This document shows, piece after piece, positions 50,726-58,464 of a DNA stretch of 64,000 bases. Under the pieces are notes generated by a model. That model was given only the letters and a program-made list of their open reading frames with translations. It did not search any database and was not told where the DNA came from. Each line of letters opens with the position of its first letter. Position 1 is the stretch's first letter. This DNA is from Saccharothrix syringae (GTDB lineage: Bacteria > Actinomycetota > Actinomycetes > Mycobacteriales > Pseudonocardiaceae), in the NCBI RefSeq assembly GCF_009498035.1, contig NZ_CP034550.1, positions 5,518,001-5,582,000 on the forward strand, in the 5' to 3' direction. A program made the translations under genes and the position numbers.

Positions 50726-50865
50726 TTGCGCTCCTTCGCGACACATGTTTGCGTTCAGCGTTCACCTTCGTGGGAACGTGACCACGAGCGCATCCACAGA
50801 CATCCGTATTCGCGTCTCGGACGTACGGAGACCGGTGTACGCGAGGGGGTGCGGAGGATACGGAT

Positions 50866-50901
50866 GCGGATACGGATGGTTGCTGATGCGTCCGTATCCG
50901 C
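50866..50901. promoter_or_regulatory. 11-bp inverted repeat in a cluster of ATACGGA words
   Basis: GCGGATACGGA (50866-50876) and TCCGTATCCGC (50891-50901) are exact complements, 14 bases apart. Two further copies of (T)ATCCGTAT or GATACGGAT lie at about 50799 and 50857. Located between marR and the P450 it precedes. Confidence 0.6.
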
Positions 50902-51076
50902 GCGTGCGCGAGGCTGGTCGTCGTCCGGCACCCCGACGGCCGGACGCAGACCGGGCACGGCGGAAGGGTAGGCCGCCGTCCCGGTGCCCGGGGGGGCGGA
51001 TCAGGGGTCGCACCACGCGCGGCCCCGATACCACGCCGACGGCCGGCCGGCCGACAGCGACAGCGGGGAGGGCCGG

Positions 51077-51538
51077 TCAGCCGTCGGCGGCCACGCGGTC
51101 CAGCACGCGGTGGAACACCCGGTCCAGCACCTCGACCTCCTCGGCCGACAGCGCGTCGAACACGTAGCGCCGCACGGTCGCCACGTGCCCGGGCGCGGCC
51201 TGCCCGAGGGCCGCGCGCCCGGCGGGCGTCAACCGCACCATCGAGCCGCGCGCGTCGTCGGCGCACTCCTCGCGCACCACCAGCCCGCGCTTCGCCATGC
51301 GCGCGACCTGGTGGGACAGCCTGCTGCGCTCCCAGCCGACCAGCCGGCCCAGCTCGCGCGAGCGCACCACGCCGTCGGGCGCCTGTGACAGCGGCACCAG
51401 CAGGGCGTAGTCGGCGTTGGACAGCCCCGAGTCGCGCACGAGCTGCCGCTCCAGCGCGGCGTGCAGCTCGCGGTGCAGCGCCAGGTACGCCTGCCACACC
51501 GCCGCCTCCCGCCCGTCCAGCCACCGCGGTTCGCCCAT
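51077..51538 (-). CDS. MarR-family transcriptional regulator
   Basis: 153 residues from ATG 51538. Winged helix at ~50-100: GVVRSRELGRLVGWERSRLSHQVARMAKRGLVVREECADDARGSMVRLTPAG, with the family Asp-x-Arg wing. N- and C-terminal helices would form the dimer. It is divergent from a luciferase-like gene across two tandem palindromes containing TTGAC-GTCA, which are probably its operators. The P450 lies downstream in the same direction after 351 bases. Confidence 0.9.
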   Translation of the reverse strand: MGEPRWLDGREAAVWQAYLALHRELHAALERQLVRDSGLSNADYALLVPLSQAPDGVVRSRELGRLVGWERSRLSHQVARMAKRGLVVREECADDARGSMVRLTPAGRAALGQAAPGHVATVRRYVFDALSAEEVEVLDRVFHRVLDRVAADG

Positions 51539-51558
51539 GCGGCCAAGCTAGCAACTTG

Positions 51559-51600
51559 TTGACGCGTCATCAAACAGTCGTTAGGTTGTTGACGTGTCAA
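51559..51600. promoter_or_regulatory. Two tandem MarR-type operators
   Basis: TGACGCGTCA (51560-51569, perfect) and TTGACGTGTCAA (51589-51600, 5-base arms), each preceded by TTGT, are 30 bases apart, close to three helix turns. They overlap the start of the divergent luciferase-like gene. Confidence 0.75.
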
Positions 51601-51818
51601 TGAATGGGATGCAGCTCGGGATCTACAGCTTCGGCGACCGCCACCCCGACCCGGTGACGGGCGGGCAGGTCGCGGTCGCCGACGCGCTGGCGCAGACGCT
51701 GGAGCGGATCCGGCTGGCCGACGAGCTGGGGCTGGGCTTCTACGGGCTGGGCGAGCACCACCTGGCGGACTACTCGATATCCACCACGCGAACGTGGGAT
51801 TCCTCCCACCGCAACTGA
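51600..51818 (+). pseudogene. LLM-class oxidoreductase, N-terminal fragment only
   Basis: Residues 1-62 read as a normal luciferase-like monooxygenase start (MQLGIYSFGDRHPDPVTGG, LADELGLGFYGLGEHHLADYSIS). After DYSIS the homology stops and the frame ends 12 codons later, against ~340 residues in the family. The rest is not found in the window. The break at about 51778 marks the left edge of the mobile island. The operators and start are intact, so the fragment may still be transcribed under MarR control. Confidence 0.8.
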
Positions 51819-51902
51819 CCGCACGGCCGCCCCTGCGGGACACGCCGCGACCGACCCGCTCCCCCGCTTCCGCGAGGGACGCCTCCCACCGAAGGGGCCA
51901 CC

Positions 51903-52571
51903 GTGGGTGACCGGATCATCCCCGACCTCGCGTTCGGCGCCCCGCCCGCAGCCCCGCCCGTCGCGAGGCCCGCCGCGTCGATGAAGCCTCCCGCGCCACC
52001 GCGCCACGACGGCGACGTCGCGGGCCGCCGGGACCCGGTCGACGACGACCGCCTTGCGCTGCGCGCGGGTGCTGCTCCGGGGCGCCGGGAGTTGGATCTG
52101 CGTCGGACCGAGGCGCCGGGGCCGGGGGCGTTGGCCGTGCGCCGCGAACCGCTGCCTCGCCGTCACGCGGTGCGTGCTTTCGACGGGAAGGGCCGGATCT
52201 CCGATCGGTCGCTGTTCGGGGCGCTGGGGTGGAGTGGCCGGATGGCGGTGTCGATCCACGCCCACGAGAGCGGGGCGCTGGTGGTCCGTCGTGATCCGGA
52301 CGGCGTGTCGGCGTTGACCGCGCGGGGCATGGTGGCCGTTCCGGCCCCTGTTCTGCGGTGGTGCGGTTTCGCCGTGCGGGAGCAGGTGTTGTTGACGGCG
52401 GTGCCGTCGCTGTCGGCGTTGGTGGTGCACGGTTTGGAGGCTTTGGATCGTCTGCTTCCGGATGCGGAGCGGATGGTGGCGCGGGTGTGCCCGGTCAGGG
52501 ACGGGGCGGGCGTCGGGGCCGGTTCGGGTGTCGTGGCGCGGTCGTGGGGTGGGGAGGCGGCCGGTGTCTGA
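51903..52571 (+). CDS. AbrB/SpoVT-like DNA-binding protein coupled to recombinase
   Basis: 222 residues from GTG 51903 with GAAGGGG upstream. The first ~85 residues are Pro/Arg-rich and probably disordered. Residues ~88-185 read as two swapped-hairpin-like units: RAFDGKGRISDRSLFGALGWSG then TARGMVAVPAPVLRWCGFAVREQVLL, followed by ALVVHGLEALDRLL. That resembles AbrB/MazE-type domains in tandem, a recall-based call. The end overlaps the start of the tyrosine recombinase by 8 bases, so the two are one translational unit. A role as excision or regulatory partner of the recombinase is inference. Confidence 0.6.
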   Translation: MGDRIIPDLAFGAPPAAPPVARPAASMKPPAPPRHDGDVAGRRDPVDDDRLALRAGAAPGRRELDLRRTEAPGPGALAVRREPLPRRHAVRAFDGKGRISDRSLFGALGWSGRMAVSIHAHESGALVVRRDPDGVSALTARGMVAVPAPVLRWCGFAVREQVLLTAVPSLSALVVHGLEALDRLLPDAERMVARVCPVRDGAGVGAGSGVVARSWGGEAAGV

Positions 52572-54180
52572 GATGTCTGTGGTCGTGGGTGTGGGGGGCG
52601 GGGACGTCGCGGTCGAGGACGACACGGCCGGGCGGCGCGCCGATGGCGATGTCGTGACGGTGGCGTTGCAGGCGGCGTCGGAGGCGTCGCGTCCGACGTA
52701 TCGTTCGTATCTGAACAAGGCGGTGGCGGTGTGGGGGTCGCGTCGCCTGGACGAAGTGCTTCCCGACGAGGTCCGGGATTTTCTGGGGCGTGTGCAGGCC
52801 ACCGCGGTGGCGCGGCGGTCAAACGCGGGCGGGACGACCGCGATACGGAATGCCTATCAGGCGTTGTCGTTTCTGTATCGGTATGCGGTGCAGCGCGGTT
52901 TCCTCGGCGAGCAGCAGGTGGTGCTGCGACTGGTGGAGATGCCGAGGAGGCAGCCGTCGCGGCGGCACGCCGTGAATCCCGAGTTGATTTCGCAGATTTT
53001 CCGGGTCGCGCGGGAGACGGGCGTGGATCCGGAGTTGGACGTGCTGCTGTTGCGGTTCCACCTGGAGACCGCGGCGCGTACCTGTGGTGCGTTGGCGTTG
53101 CGGGTGCGGGATCTGGATGTCGACCAGTCGCTGGTCCAGTTGTGGGAGAAGGGCGGGACGCGGCGGTGGCAGCCGGTGTCGCCCACGTTGATGGGGCATC
53201 TGCTCGATCACGCCCGTCGGCGGGGTGCCCGCGACGACGGGGACAAGGTGTTCCGTCGTCTCGATCGTGCTCCGATGACCAGGAAGCGGTACGAGTCCTT
53301 GTGGGGCCGGTTGCGCGGTCGTCTGGAGAGTGTGCGGGTGATGCACATCAGCACGCACTGGTTGCGGCATACCACCGTGACGTGGGTGGAGCGCAATTTC
53401 GGTTATGCGGTGGCCCGCGCCTATGCCGGTCACGCGGTGTCGCACTTCGGCAAATACGGCTCCACCCATGCCTACGTCAAGGCCGGTGTCGAGGAGATCG
53501 CCGCGGCGTTGCAGGCGTTGACCGGTGAGCGTCATCCGTTGGCGCCGCCGTCGGACTCGGCGACCGCGGTGGAGGGCGTGTCGGCTGCGGTCGGGTTGCA
53601 CCGGGTGGTCGACGGTGCCGTGGAGCGGGTGGAGTTGCGTGAGTGGTTGCGCGCCGAGGATGCCCGGACCGCCGGGTTGAAGAGTCTGTCCGAATGGGTC
53701 CTGGCGTTGTACGAGGAGGCCGGGCGGATCGGGAGGCCCCGGCCGGGGCGTGACGAGTTGGTCGGGATCACCGGGGCGTCGGTGTATGCGGTGCGGGCTG
53801 CGCAGAGGAAGGTCGCCGGTCTCCTGAGGCGGCGGGCGCAGGATGAGCTGGCCGTGCGGATTCGCCGGTTGTACGAGGAGGCGGAGGCGGCCGGCATGCC
53901 TCGACCGAACCGGGGCGCGTTGGCCGAGGCGACCGGGGCGACGGTGTCCGCTGTTCGTGGGGCGCTTGCCCGGCTCGGCATGCCCGTGCGGGAGAGAGAG
54001 CAGGACGCGAGGCACCGTGACCTGGTCGGTCGGATTCGACGGTTGTGCCGGGAGGCGGAGCTGGCCGGGATGCCTCGGCCGGGCCGTGCTGCCCTGATGC
54101 GGGCGACCGGAGAGTCTGCCCACGCGGTGAAGTTGGCACAGGCGGACATTCGAGCCTGTGGAGGGGTATGGGCCGACTGA
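52564..54180 (+). CDS. Tyrosine recombinase with three C-terminal HTH-like repeats
   Basis: 538 residues from GTG 52564 (ATG 52573 is an alternative). Core-binding domain ~35-140, then a catalytic domain with Arg172 (TAARTCGALAL), Lys196 (WEKGG), His265 and Arg268 (HWLRHT), His290 (AGHAVS) and Tyr304 (THAYVKA; Tyr298 is also possible). After ~310 comes an unusual 230-residue extension with three tandem ~44-residue units (~375-417, ~427-472, ~486-530), each of the form RIRRLYEEAEAAGMPRPNRG then ALAEATGATVSAV. They look like helix-turn-helix units. The AbrB-like gene overlaps upstream. Probably mobilises this island. Confidence 0.9.
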   Translation: MSEMSVVVGVGGGDVAVEDDTAGRRADGDVVTVALQAASEASRPTYRSYLNKAVAVWGSRRLDEVLPDEVRDFLGRVQATAVARRSNAGGTTAIRNAYQALSFLYRYAVQRGFLGEQQVVLRLVEMPRRQPSRRHAVNPELISQIFRVARETGVDPELDVLLLRFHLETAARTCGALALRVRDLDVDQSLVQLWEKGGTRRWQPVSPTLMGHLLDHARRRGARDDGDKVFRRLDRAPMTRKRYESLWGRLRGRLESVRVMHISTHWLRHTTVTWVERNFGYAVARAYAGHAVSHFGKYGSTHAYVKAGVEEIAAALQALTGERHPLAPPSDSATAVEGVSAAVGLHRVVDGAVERVELREWLRAEDARTAGLKSLSEWVLALYEEAGRIGRPRPGRDELVGITGASVYAVRAAQRKVAGLLRRRAQDELAVRIRRLYEEAEAAGMPRPNRGALAEATGATVSAVRGALARLGMPVREREQDARHRDLVGRIRRLCREAELAGMPRPGRAALMRATGESAHAVKLAQADIRACGGVWAD

Positions 54181-54236
54181 CCGACGGGGTGGTTCGTCCG
54201 TCGCGGTTGATTCCGGTCGGTCCGACTTTCGGCGTG

Positions 54237-54262
54237 GCACCGCGGCCCCGAGGCCGCGGTGC
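54237..54262 (+). terminator. Hairpin after the recombinase
   Basis: GCACCGCGGCC and GGCCGCGGTGC are exact 11-base complements with loop CCGA, 57 bases after the recombinase stop. Confidence 0.65.
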
Positions 54263-54474
54263 GGTCGTCGGCCGGCCTGGTCGGCGGGAAGTCGGCGCCG
54301 ACGTGAACGACGTCGACGCGATCATCGAGGACGTCGAGTTGCTGGCCGCTTTGCGGAGCCGTATGCAGGCGAGCCGGTCAGCGCGCTGTTCGCCTGAGGG
54401 CCGTTGGAGTGGCGTGCCCCGTTTGTTACGCGCTGCGGTCGATGACGTGTTTGCGGAGGCGGTGCTGTTGTGTG

Positions 54475-54498
54475 GTCGATATTTAGTCAACACTGAAG
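54475..54498 (+). promoter_or_regulatory. AT-rich conserved motif, second copy
   Basis: GTCGATATTTAG followed by TCAACACTGAAG, 20 of 24 identical to 42961-42984. Followed by AATTATACTAACTATG, a promoter-like AT-rich run. Confidence 0.5.
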
Positions 54499-54607
54499 TA
54501 ATTATACTAACTATGCGGCCGCTGATGTCGCCTGCTGCCGAGCTACGCGACGATCCTCGTGTCGAGGGAGGAACGGCCGGGAGTACCTCCGACGGGTTCC
54601 GATCCTC

Positions 54608-54633
54608 ACCCTGTCCGTCGGAACGGGTCAACC
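54608..54633 (+). repeat. 26-bp direct repeat, left copy
   Basis: ACCCTGTCCGTCG-GAACGGGTCAACC; differs from the right copy at two positions. It is fused in frame to the transposase remnant. Confidence 0.85.
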
Positions 54634-55340
54634 GCACCTACGGGGCACCGCGGGTGCACGCCGAGCTGCGGGCCCGAGGCCAGCGCCATTCCCGCAAACG
54701 CGTCGCCCGTCTGCTGCGGCAGGCCGGCCGGGCCGGACGCGCCCCGAAACGGTGGCGCACCACCACCGTCCCCGACCCCGCCGCGACCGTTCCGCCGGAC
54801 CTGATCCGACGCGACTTCTCCTGCACCGCAACGGACATCGACACCCGCTGGTGCGGCGACATCACCTACATCCACACCTGGGAAGGCTGGCTCCACCTGG
54901 CCACCGTCATCGACATCGCCTCACGCCGCGTCGTCGGCTGGGCCACCGCCGACCACCTGCGCACCGACCTGGTCGCCCAAGCCCTGGACAACGCCGTACG
55001 ACAGCGTCGCCCCCGGCCCGGAGTGATCTTCCACGCCGACAGGGGCTGCCAATACACCTCCGCCCGGTTCGGCGCCCTCGCCGAGGACCTGGGCGTGCGG
55101 CCGTCGGTGGGACGCAAGGGCCAGTGCCGGGACAACGCCGTATCCGAGTCGTTCTTCGCCACCATCAAGACCGAACTGCTCGACCGGCGGACCTGGTCCA
55201 CCAGGACCATGGCCCACAAGGCGATCTTCGAATACATCGAGGGCTGGTATAACACCCGACGCCTGCACTCCAGCCTCGGCTACCTCAGCCCCGCCATCTA
55301 CGAAGCGACCCGCCACCACCCGCTGGAACAGGTAGCCTGA
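54634..55340 (+). pseudogene. IS3-family transposase OrfB, N-terminus missing
   Basis: The recognisable part begins RTYGAPRVHAELRARG (HTH_21 region) and continues through the rve integrase core: GDITYIHTWEGWLHLATVID (first Asp), FHADRGCQYTS (second Asp), and DNAVSESFFATIKTELLDRR (catalytic Glu), ending YNTRRLHSSLGYLSPA. All three DDE residues are present. The usual ~50 N-terminal residues and orfA are absent, replaced by unrelated sequence in the same frame. Not expected to transpose alone. Confidence 0.85.
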
Positions 55341-55353
55341 CCACACCTCATCG

Positions 55354-55379
55354 ACCCTGTCCGTCAAAACGGGTCAACC
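55354..55379 (+). repeat. 26-bp direct repeat, right copy / IS3 terminal repeat
   Basis: ACCCTGTCCGTCA-AAACGGGTCAACC, 13 bases after the transposase stop; the probable right end of the element. Confidence 0.8.
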
Positions 55380-55592
55380 TCACCACCCGACACAAGCGGC
55401 ACCCGAACGCCGGACCGCCCCGAGCAACATAGGTCTTCCCCGCACAGTCGCCCCTTCGCGCAACCAGTCGATCCGACTTCTCGTATCGGCGATCGCCCCA
55501 GAGGGCCACAGTTCTTACGGTGTGCCCGAGGTTCGACGACACCCTTCTGCTGTTGCGGTGGTGTCTCGGGCCGGCACAAGTCGATCGGCAGG

Positions 55593-55704
55593 TCCACACG
55601 CGGCGTGGGGCGTGGTCGACCACAAAATTTTTCGCGGGCAGTCCACGAACCGACAGACCTGCCAACCGTCGATCGTCCTCCACCGTCAGCACACGCCTAC
55701 CACC
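55593..55704 (-). pseudogene. Response-regulator N-terminal remnant
   Basis: Read on the minus strand: RRVLTVEDDRRLAGLSVRG then LPAKNFVVDHAPRRVW. This is the first ~40 residues of an OmpR-type receiver (VEDDRRLA carries the acidic pair), after which homology ends. Related to, but not a copy of, the decayed regulator at 57.9 kb. Possibly cut by IS3 activity at 55.38 kb. Confidence 0.6.
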
Positions 55705-55741
55705 GCTATTCCGCACCACTGCCACCAATCCTGAACAACTC

Positions 55742-55768
55742 TTCAGGATGATTCAAGACTTCTTCAGA
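55742..55768. promoter_or_regulatory. TTCAG/A direct repeats upstream of the regulator remnant
   Basis: TTCAGG (55742), TTCAAG (55752) and TTCAGA (55763) are spaced 10 and 11 bases, one helix turn each. This is the usual layout of OmpR-family binding sites, here before a decayed regulator start. Confidence 0.45.
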
Positions 55769-56032
55769 ACCCGTCGGGCACAGTAGGCAGCGTCCACACG
55801 GACCCCAGGGTGTGCACGTGTTCACCGCAGGTCGCCGAAAAATCGTGAGGGGGACGGCAGCCGGCCATATGGGTGACTCGTTCGACGCATTCTCAGGCGG
55901 TTACGGGCCGCGTACACGAATCTTCCCGCGATGGATCACCCTGCGAGAAGGTGGCGCTGCGGTGCGGTGACACCTCGATCGATTCCCTTACGGACGCCAT
56001 ACAGGAACACCTTGTCGAAAGAAACGGAGACA

Positions 56033-56497
56033 GTGGCCATCATGGGCAGGACGACTCGTTTCATCACGGCCGGGCTCGCGCTCACCGCACTGTCGCTGGT
56101 GGCGCAGCCGGCACCGGCTGGCGCCGTCGGCAGCGGGACTCGGGCGGCGACCCACGGCAGCGGGACGCACTTACCGGTTCAGATTGCCTACGACGCCGTT
56201 GTGTACACCACAAACGACTCTGCGGTCGCCTCGGTGGACCGGTGGAACGCCTGGGAGTTGGAGGTCTGCGACGAGTCCGCGGACGGAATGCGGGCCAGGG
56301 CCGAGCTGCGCAACCTCACCACCGGCCGGGTCGTCGCCACCGCCGAGGACGCCAACGGCGCCGCCAACGACGACTGCGGCGTCGGCTACGCCTACCCCAC
56401 TCCCCGCTTCGGCGAACGCCTCCGCGTCACCGTCTGGGTCCAGGACGGCGCCAACGGCACCCCGCGATACCGCGCCTACACCGACTTCACCGCCTGA
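56033..56497 (+). CDS. Small secreted protein of unknown function
   Basis: 154 residues from GTG 56033, chosen because CGGAGA lies just upstream; ATG 56042 is the alternative. Signal peptide at residues ~4-30 (LALTALSLVAQPAPAGAVG). The mature part (~125 residues) has beta-rich composition with two cysteines (LEVCDESADG and NDDCGVGYA) that may pair, and ends RVTVWVQDGANGTPRYRAYTDF. No family recognised; it resembles small secreted actinomycete proteins. It precedes the lectin gene by 305 bases. Confidence 0.65.
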   Translation: MAIMGRTTRFITAGLALTALSLVAQPAPAGAVGSGTRAATHGSGTHLPVQIAYDAVVYTTNDSAVASVDRWNAWELEVCDESADGMRARAELRNLTTGRVVATAEDANGAANDDCGVGYAYPTPRFGERLRVTVWVQDGANGTPRYRAYTDFTA

Positions 56498-56802
56498 CCA
56501 CCCATCAACTACCCACTCCGGGTCGGCGGGCATCCGCCAACGGGCCACCCCTGAGGAGCGGGCAGGAGCCGACCGAGGTGTCCACCACCGCACCAACGTC
56601 CGCACCGGCACGACACCGACCTCACGCCTGGGATCGGGCCAGTCGTGCGGACGCATCCGCCGTACCGGGCAGTGTCCGGACGGTGAGTTCACCGCCGTAT
56701 CCGGCCGGTGCGGCCAGGACCGGTCGCGACGTCGCCGGTGATGGGGCACCACGTTCGGATTCGACATATCGCTGTCCATCACCTCGAAGAAAGGCGAGCA
56801 CC
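56498..56802. other. 305-bp intergenic segment
   Basis: No gene seen. It separates two same-direction secreted-protein genes and should hold the lectin promoter; GGCGAG near 56794 is the ribosome site. Confidence 0.5.
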
Positions 56803-57321
56803 ATGCGTTTTCGCACCTTCATGGGCGTCCTCGCGCTGTTCCTGGGCGCGATCGCCACGAGCGGCACGGCCTCGGCCGCACCCACCGCCGACCCGACCCC
56901 CTCCACCCAGGAAGTGATCAGGTGGTGGGCGTCGGGGACAGATCTGGTCATGGACGCCTCGAACTCCGGCGGCCACGGCACCCCTGTCATACTCTGGCGC
57001 GAGAACGGCGGCAGCAACCAGTACTGGGTCACCGAATCGGCCCGCGAGGGCGGGACCTACCTGCACCCCGCCTACTCCGGCGGGCTGTGCCTGGACTTCG
57101 ACGGCCAACGGGGCTACGGCAACCCCATCAAGGTCAACAACTGCGACGGCAGCGACTCCCAGCGGTGGTTCTTCTTCTACCACCCCAGCGGCGGCTACGC
57201 GATCGCCACGCACAGCGACTACCAGTACTGCATCGACGTACCCAGCTCCGATTTCACCGCCGGGCGGCAACTCCAACTCTGGGAATGCAACAACGGCGCA
57301 GCACAACAGTGGCGCAGGTAA
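56803..57321 (+). CDS. Secreted ricin-type beta-trefoil lectin
   Basis: 172 residues from ATG 56803. Signal peptide 1-26 (FMGVLALFLGAIATSGTASA). The mature protein is a single ricin B-like domain: QYWVTE, LCLDFDGQRGYGNPIKVNNCDGSDSQRWFF, YCIDVPSSDFTAGRQLQLWECNNGAAQQWRR, with the repeated QxW motifs at sub-domain ends. It likely binds a carbohydrate outside the cell; no catalytic domain is attached. Lectin and neighbour may form a secreted pair. Confidence 0.88.
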   Translation: MRFRTFMGVLALFLGAIATSGTASAAPTADPTPSTQEVIRWWASGTDLVMDASNSGGHGTPVILWRENGGSNQYWVTESAREGGTYLHPAYSGGLCLDFDGQRGYGNPIKVNNCDGSDSQRWFFFYHPSGGYAIATHSDYQYCIDVPSSDFTAGRQLQLWECNNGAAQQWRR

Positions 57322-57890
57322 CCAAGCCCTCCGTCCGCACAACCGCATCACGCCCGCGGCGCCGCCCGTCAGGACGCGGCGCCGCGACGGCGCATCGGAT
57401 CACGCAGAACACCTCACCGGTGTCGCCCCCCACGACCGCCACATCGTCCGCGACCATCTGCCGCCCCACGGCGGACCGCACACCCGGCACCGCCCGCCCG
57501 GCCCATCACGCCCAACAGCGCGGCGAGAGCCATCCCACACCGCCGCCACGGCCCGACACCCATCGGCACGACCTTCTTGCTTCTCCCACCGCCCGCCCCG
57601 GCAGGCCAGGCACGCGGGGTCGGGCAGCAGCGGGGCGAGCTCGGCCCACTGGGCGTCGGTGACGTCGGTGGGATATCGGGCCATCCGTACGGTGGGCCGG
57701 TGGGAGACGACCAGGCGGCGGCACGGGGTACCCGCGGTGGACCCGCCCGCAGGGATCGGGCACGACAACAACGGAACTCCTGGCAGAACGGCGCTTCGAC
57801 AACGTCCGATCCACCAGGAGTTCCCCGTCTGCGCACCAAACGGCCTTCACCTGCCCAAGCTCGGGAACGACCGCTGACGCAGTGAGCGAC
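57322..57890. other. Debris segment with an IS5-type remnant
   Basis: Only the minus-strand transposase fragment at 57570-57684 is recognisable. Several frames show short transposase-like words, consistent with frameshift decay. Confidence 0.55.
57570..57684 (-). pseudogene. IS5-family transposase N-terminal fragment
   Basis: MARYPTDVTDAQWAELAPLL then PDPACLACRGGRWEKQEG matches the N-terminus of IS4/IS5-type (DUF4096) transposases of actinomycetes. After ~40 residues the match is lost. No catalytic part remains. Confidence 0.65.
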
Positions 57891-58450
57891 ATGGGGAGAC
57901 CAACGGTGGACGATCGACGACTGACAACTCTTCCCGTGCGCGGTCTTGCTGCAGAAGATCTCGTTGTCGGTGTGGACTGCGACGGTGGTAACGGATTGCG
58001 CCTGGCGGGCGAAGTCACCTATGACATAATCGTGCTGGACGTGATGTCGTCGGAGATGAACGGCGATCGTGCGCGTGCACGGCCGCGGACTTCACGGGAG
58101 TGGACGTCGCTTCTGCCGATGGCGGCCGACGGGCCCTGGTCCGGCGAGGCTGGCCGTGTTCCGGTGAACATGCCGCGTGTCGGGGCTCCGGAAGTTGACG
58201 CTGCCACGCGGACCTGTCGATGTGCCGGCGAGCCGCTCTTCTTGAATTCCAGAGTTGGTGCTGCCGGAACTCCCGCTGTGCCGCCCTGGGTGTGTGGTCC
58301 CCGAACCGCGACTATCACCGGAGTCTGTCACGAGGCCCGTGAGCCCGGCATGACCGAAGTCCACCTCGGAACCTCGCGCCGCAGGATCGGCAGCCTGTTC
58401 GGGCGGCACGCCGTGTTCACCGCCCGCGACATCGGCACCAGTTTATGCCA
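57891..58450 (+). pseudogene. Decayed OmpR-family response regulator
   Basis: The frame from ATG 57891 keeps the outline of a response regulator: VDDRRLTTLPVRGLAAEDLVV, then YDIIVLDVMSSEMNGD with the phospho-Asp, then LLPMAADGPWSGEAG where the usual TAKDGE has lost Thr and Lys. The alpha4-alpha5 part is deleted. DNA-binding pieces remain: APEVDAATRTCRCAGEPLFL and MTEVHLGTSRRRIGSLFGRH. Total ~186 residues instead of ~225, with the frame open to 58649 inside the kinase gene. It should not signal normally. It was the cognate partner of the kinase downstream. Confidence 0.75.
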
Positions 58451-58464
58451 CAGGAGCCATTGTG

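Larger units (their letters stand above)
54181..54607. other. 427-bp segment between recombinase and IS3 remnant
   Basis: It holds a hairpin just after the recombinase, the AT-rich 24-base motif (54475-54498) and an open frame from GTG 54303 (VNDVDAIIEDVELLAALRS) that runs uninterrupted into the transposase. No family was recognised for that leader frame. Confidence 0.5.
54608..55379 (+). mobile_element. IS3-family element, 5'-truncated
   Basis: Bounded by a 26-bp direct repeat (54608-54633 and 55354-55379, 24 of 26 identical). The right copy lies just after the transposase stop and is the likely terminal repeat. Only the later part of orfB is inside; orfA is missing. Confidence 0.6.
55380..56032. 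other. 650-bp segment with a response-regulator remnant
   Basis: Apart from the minus-strand remnant at 55593-55704 and the direct repeats upstream of it, no gene is evident. The right part leads to the small secreted protein. Confidence 0.5.
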
